Part shown: positions 61,505-64,000 of the stretch, piece by piece
How the letters are laid out: every line of letters starts with the position of its first letter
Numbering within the stretch: the first letter of the stretch is position 1
Assembly (NCBI GenBank): GCA_009838735.1
Contig: VXQZ01000014.1
Location: 62,001 to 126,000 of the forward strand
From: Chloroflexota bacterium
GTDB taxonomy: Bacteria > Chloroflexota > Dehalococcoidia > Bin125
Direction of reading: 5' to 3'
DNA: 64,000 nucleotides
Position numbers and translations under genes: made by a program
The notes under the pieces: model-generated
What the model saw: the letters and a program-made list of their open reading frames with translations, nothing else
What the model was told of the DNA's origin: nothing
Database searches by the model: none

Positions 61505-63493
61505 TCAGGTCTTGAGCCGCTGGATCGCGAAGGTCATCAGGAAATTGAGATTTCCGACCCGGCCTCCCTTGGGATAGTTGACGTCGGCCCGGGTAACCAC
61601 CGTGTCCGGCGGCTCGACGATGAAGATGAACGTCGCCTGACGGGTGTGCTCGAGCAACAACTCCGAAATGATCTCGAGTCGCCGGTCAGGATCCTGCTCC
61701 ACCCGCTGTGCGAGGTAGAGCTCCTGCAGGCGCGGATCCTGAGGCGGGGAGATGGTGAAGAAGCCATCGGCGCCGCCGCAGCATTCCCACATCGAGCCGA
61801 TGTCGGGGACGGCGTTCGCATAGAACCAGTAGAGGCCCCAGGGGGCTGCGTCTCTGCCCGAGGAGTATTGCGGAGTGAAGTACTCAGAGCCCAGCGTCGG
61901 CACCGGCGTGACGCGAATGCCAATCTGAGCGAGGTCCTGGGACGCCACCAGCACCAGATCGGCGACCACATCGCCGCCCCAGTCCGGCGTGTAGTAGAGC
62001 GGCACATCGAACCCGTCCTCATAGCCGGCCTCTGCCATGAGCTGCTTCGCCTTCTCCACGTTGTAGTCGAAGACCACTTCCGCCTTTTGCTCCGGGCTGG
62101 GATAGCCGGGCACGCCGCTGTAGACGAGCATCGACATATCACCAACGCCGAGGAACAGGTTGTCGATGATCGCGCGGCGGTTGATCGCATGGTTGGCGGC
62201 CTGGCGCACGCGGATATCGAGGAAGGGATTGGGATCGCCGTCGGGCGTGGTCTCCTGCCACAGGTTGGGGTAGATGTTGTGCACCGACCAGCCGGCGCCC
62301 GGCTGGAACTGGACCGTGTAGTTCGGATCGTCGATGTACGGCTTGGCGGCGTTGACGCCGACGCCCTCGTGGATCACGTCAATCTCGCCCGCTTCCAGGC
62401 CGGCGAGGCGCGACTGCAGTTCAGGCCGCACCAGGCCGGTCAACCTCCTGTGGTGGGGTACGTGCGAGACACGCACTGGGTAATCGATTGGGTTGTAGTG
62501 ATCGTCGAAGCGCTCGAAGATGAAGTTCTCGTCGTCCGTGTGGCCGACGAAACGGAAGGGACCCGTGCCCATTGGCTCCTGGTCCAGGGCCAGATCGCCG
62601 CGGCCTTCGGTGTCCGCCTGCGAGTGGATCGTCACCTCGCCGGAGCCGTCCATGTTGACGGTCAGGAAGCCCGCATCAGGCGCCGGCAACTCGATCGACC
62701 AGGTGCGGTCGTCGGGCGCTTCATTGCGGACCCAGTTCAGCGCGCTTCGGGCCGGGTAGGCCGGCACCCAGCCGCCGGGGTGATCCGAGGTTTCGCCGCC
62801 CTGGTGATATTCGGCCAGGCCGCCCATCCGGTCGTAGCTGAAAACCATGTCCCCGGCGACCAGGGTGGAGCCGTCATGGAACTTGGCCGGGATGATGTCG
62901 AGTCGCAGGGTGACGGGGTCGATCCACTCCGGCGTCGCCAGGCCGGCATACATGGAGTTGTCGCGCGGATCGCGATCGAGCGGACCGCTGTAGACGGCGC
63001 CGTGGCTGATGTAGTTCTGCGCGCTGCCAGTTCGGTGATGGTCCAGCCCGCCGGAGTCGGAGCCCACGGCGATCACAATCTCGGCGTCCAGATCGACCTC
63101 GTCGAGAGGACGCGGCATCGACCATTCTTCTTCGGCCTCGCCGACCCCCTCGGCGATCTCCTCGGCCACCTCTTCCTGTTGGGTAGCGGCCTGCGCCTGT
63201 TGATCGGCCTGTTGCTGCTGCTGCATGGCCTGCTGCTGTTGTTGCTGCTGAGCCTGCTGCTGCATGGCCTGCTGCTGTTGCTGCTGATCAGCCTGTTGCT
63301 GCATGGCCTGCTGCTGCTGTTGATCCTGCTGCTGCGCCTGAGCGACGCTCTGCTGACCGTCGTCATCGTCATCCCCGCAGCCGACCAGCGCGAGACCGGT
63401 CGCGCCCACACCGGCGCGAGCCGAAGCCCGTAGCAGTGTCCGCCTGCTCAGCTGTCGACGCTTCATCCGTTGCCAATAGTTTCGGTCGCTCAC
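61505..63493 (-). CDS. Peptide/nickel-type ABC solute-binding protein, Tat lipoprotein
   Basis: A 662-residue SBP_bac_5 protein. The GTG at 63493 is chosen because AAGG lies upstream and the product then begins VSDRNYWQRMKRRQLSRR, matching the paralogue at 39948. A twin-arginine-type SRRTLLRAS, lipobox LVGC, GDDDDD and a linker of about 75 residues built from repeated QQQQQAMQQQA units follow. The mature part has RLDIIPAKFHDGSTLVAGDMVFSYD and VRQAANHAINRRAIIDNL. It is longer than the other paralogue and diverged in the binding domain, so the solute may differ. A cluster of acidic residues follows the Gln-rich part. Confidence 0.93.
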   Translation of the reverse strand: MSDRNYWQRMKRRQLSRRTLLRASARAGVGATGLALVGCGDDDDDGQQSVAQAQQQDQQQQQAMQQQADQQQQQQAMQQQAQQQQQQQAMQQQQQADQQAQAATQQEEVAEEIAEGVGEAEEEWSMPRPLDEVDLDAEIVIAVGSDSGGLDHHRTGSAQNYISHGAVYSGPLDRDPRDNSMYAGLATPEWIDPVTLRLDIIPAKFHDGSTLVAGDMVFSYDRMGGLAEYHQGGETSDHPGGWVPAYPARSALNWVRNEAPDDRTWSIELPAPDAGFLTVNMDGSGEVTIHSQADTEGRGDLALDQEPMGTGPFRFVGHTDDENFIFERFDDHYNPIDYPVRVSHVPHHRRLTGLVRPELQSRLAGLEAGEIDVIHEGVGVNAAKPYIDDPNYTVQFQPGAGWSVHNIYPNLWQETTPDGDPNPFLDIRVRQAANHAINRRAIIDNLFLGVGDMSMLVYSGVPGYPSPEQKAEVVFDYNVEKAKQLMAEAGYEDGFDVPLYYTPDWGGDVVADLVLVASQDLAQIGIRVTPVPTLGSEYFTPQYSSGRDAAPWGLYWFYANAVPDIGSMWECCGGADGFFTISPPQDPRLQELYLAQRVEQDPDRRLEIISELLLEHTRQATFIFIVEPPDTVVTRADVNYPKGGRVGNLNFLMTFAIQRLKT

Positions 63494-63547
63494 AGCAACA
63501 CCTTCCTTCACGCACGAGTCCGTGCTACCTGACTTGGATCTTCTGGA

Positions 63548-63576
63548 AGTATGCCCAGCCGGCTGTGCTTTTGCAA
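63548..63576 (-). promoter_or_regulatory. Promoter-like motif upstream of the second peptide-type binding protein
   Basis: On the minus strand: TTGCAA, 17-nt spacer, CATACT, followed by TCC. It has the same hexamers, spacing and trailing bases as 39872-39900, about 55 bases ahead of the GTG start. Conservation between paralogues suggests a functional promoter, possibly with TTGCAA (itself palindromic) as a regulator contact. Confidence 0.55.
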
Positions 63577-63688
63577 CCACCATCTGCAAAACCTCCGTTC
63601 CGCTCGCCAGCGCCATTGAAATCCCGGACCGCCATACCTACGCTCTCCGCACAACTCGAATGACCGATCGCGAGCAGGAGTGGCCGCA

Positions 63689-64000
63689 ATGGAACTTCAG
63701 GGCAAGAACGCGGTCGTCACCGGCGCCGGACGAGGAATCGGCCGCGCCATCGCGCTGCAGCTAGCCGAGGCAGGCGCGCGCGTCGCCGCCGCCGACATCG
63801 ACCCCGACAACGCCGACGACACCAGCGCGGCCATTCAGGAGTCGGGAGGTGAGAGCCTCTCGATCCACGCCGACGTAGGCGACCTCTCAGCAATCGACCG
63901 GATGATCCTGGAAGCTCGCAACGCCTTTGGCCGCATCGATGTCATCGTCAACAACGCCGGCGTCACCCGCTACCTGGATGTGATGGATGTCGAGGAAGCG
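63689..64000 (+). CDS. Short-chain dehydrogenase/reductase, C-terminus beyond window
   Basis: The visible 104 codons start at an ATG with AGGAG about 9 bases upstream. The TGAGRGIGRAIALQL cofactor motif is intact (TGxxxGIG), followed by AAADIDPDN and the central NNAG sheet motif (VIVNNAGVTR). A typical SDR; catalytic Ser-Tyr-Lys lies past the right edge. Divergent from the second binding-protein gene, with about 195 bases in between. Confidence 0.9.
   Translation, partial: MELQGKNAVVTGAGRGIGRAIALQLAEAGARVAAADIDPDNADDTSAAIQESGGESLSIHADVGDLSAIDRMILEARNAFGRIDVIVNNAGVTRYLDVMDVEEA

Noticed and set aside
61646-63433. 595-codon open frame on the plus strand
   Set aside because: Antisense to the second peptide-type binding protein; composition is that of an out-of-frame reading and the minus-strand protein has clear motifs.
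1-64000. CRISPR arrays, tRNA and rRNA genes
   Set aside because: No regularly spaced identical repeats, cloverleaf-like GGTTCGA-type arms in context or rRNA segments were recognised by eye; a covariance search could still find a tRNA.

Overview
The window looks like a high-GC bacterial chromosome, most likely from the Chloroflexota (a Dehalococcoidia/SAR202-like or Thermomicrobia-like lineage). This rests on gene content, not on a marker gene: Tat-type lipoprotein solute-binding proteins with long Gln-rich linkers, LLM-class flavin monooxygenases, SDR enzymes, a hydrolase and an enoyl-CoA hydratase grouped together, and B12 genes with a cobalamin riboswitch. No rRNA, tRNA or CRISPR array was seen.

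Region 1 (1 to about 15270) is an accessory, defence-type island, by eye less GC-rich at its left end. On the minus strand it holds three small uncharacterised genes (3188 to 1408) followed by a KAP-family P-loop NTPase cut by the window edge. A 5'-truncated DUF1016/YhcG-type nuclease follows on the plus strand. Next comes a translationally coupled pair: a very large adenine-type DNA methyltransferase and a PLD-SNF2 helicase. A ribbon-helix-helix/PIN toxin-antitoxin pair and a large serine recombinase close the island against plsY.

Region 2 (15286-23421) is signalling and envelope: plsY, a two-component system preceded by a low-complexity lipoprotein gene, a group of very small membrane-protein genes, and a GAF-PAS-kinase-receiver-winged-helix hybrid regulator split by one in-frame TAG.

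Region 3 (23833-30363) is cobalamin: an overlapping cobD-cobC-cobQ operon in which cobC has lost the PLP-lysine region, then a convergent btuF-type lipoprotein under a cobalamin riboswitch. A flavin-dependent halogenase-like gene follows.

Region 4 (30933-43744) is a nine-gene operon combining an NMT1/THI5-type ABC transporter with an amidohydrolase, a dihydropyrimidinase/hydantoinase, a class III aminotransferase, a carboxymuconolactone-decarboxylase-like protein and an LLM monooxygenase. It suggests uptake and stepwise breakdown of a pyrimidine- or hydantoin-like ring to a beta-amino acid. A peptide/nickel-type ABC transporter follows.

Region 5 (43779-64000) holds an Anbu proteasome-like operon, an NCS2 nucleobase permease with an extra C-terminal domain, a group of catabolic enzymes, an assimilatory nitrate operon (nirA-narB-narK), a second peptide-type ABC transporter paralogous to the first, and a partial SDR at the right edge. 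The two peptide-type binding-protein genes share both their first residues and a promoter-like motif (TTGCAA, 17 nt, CATACTTCC).
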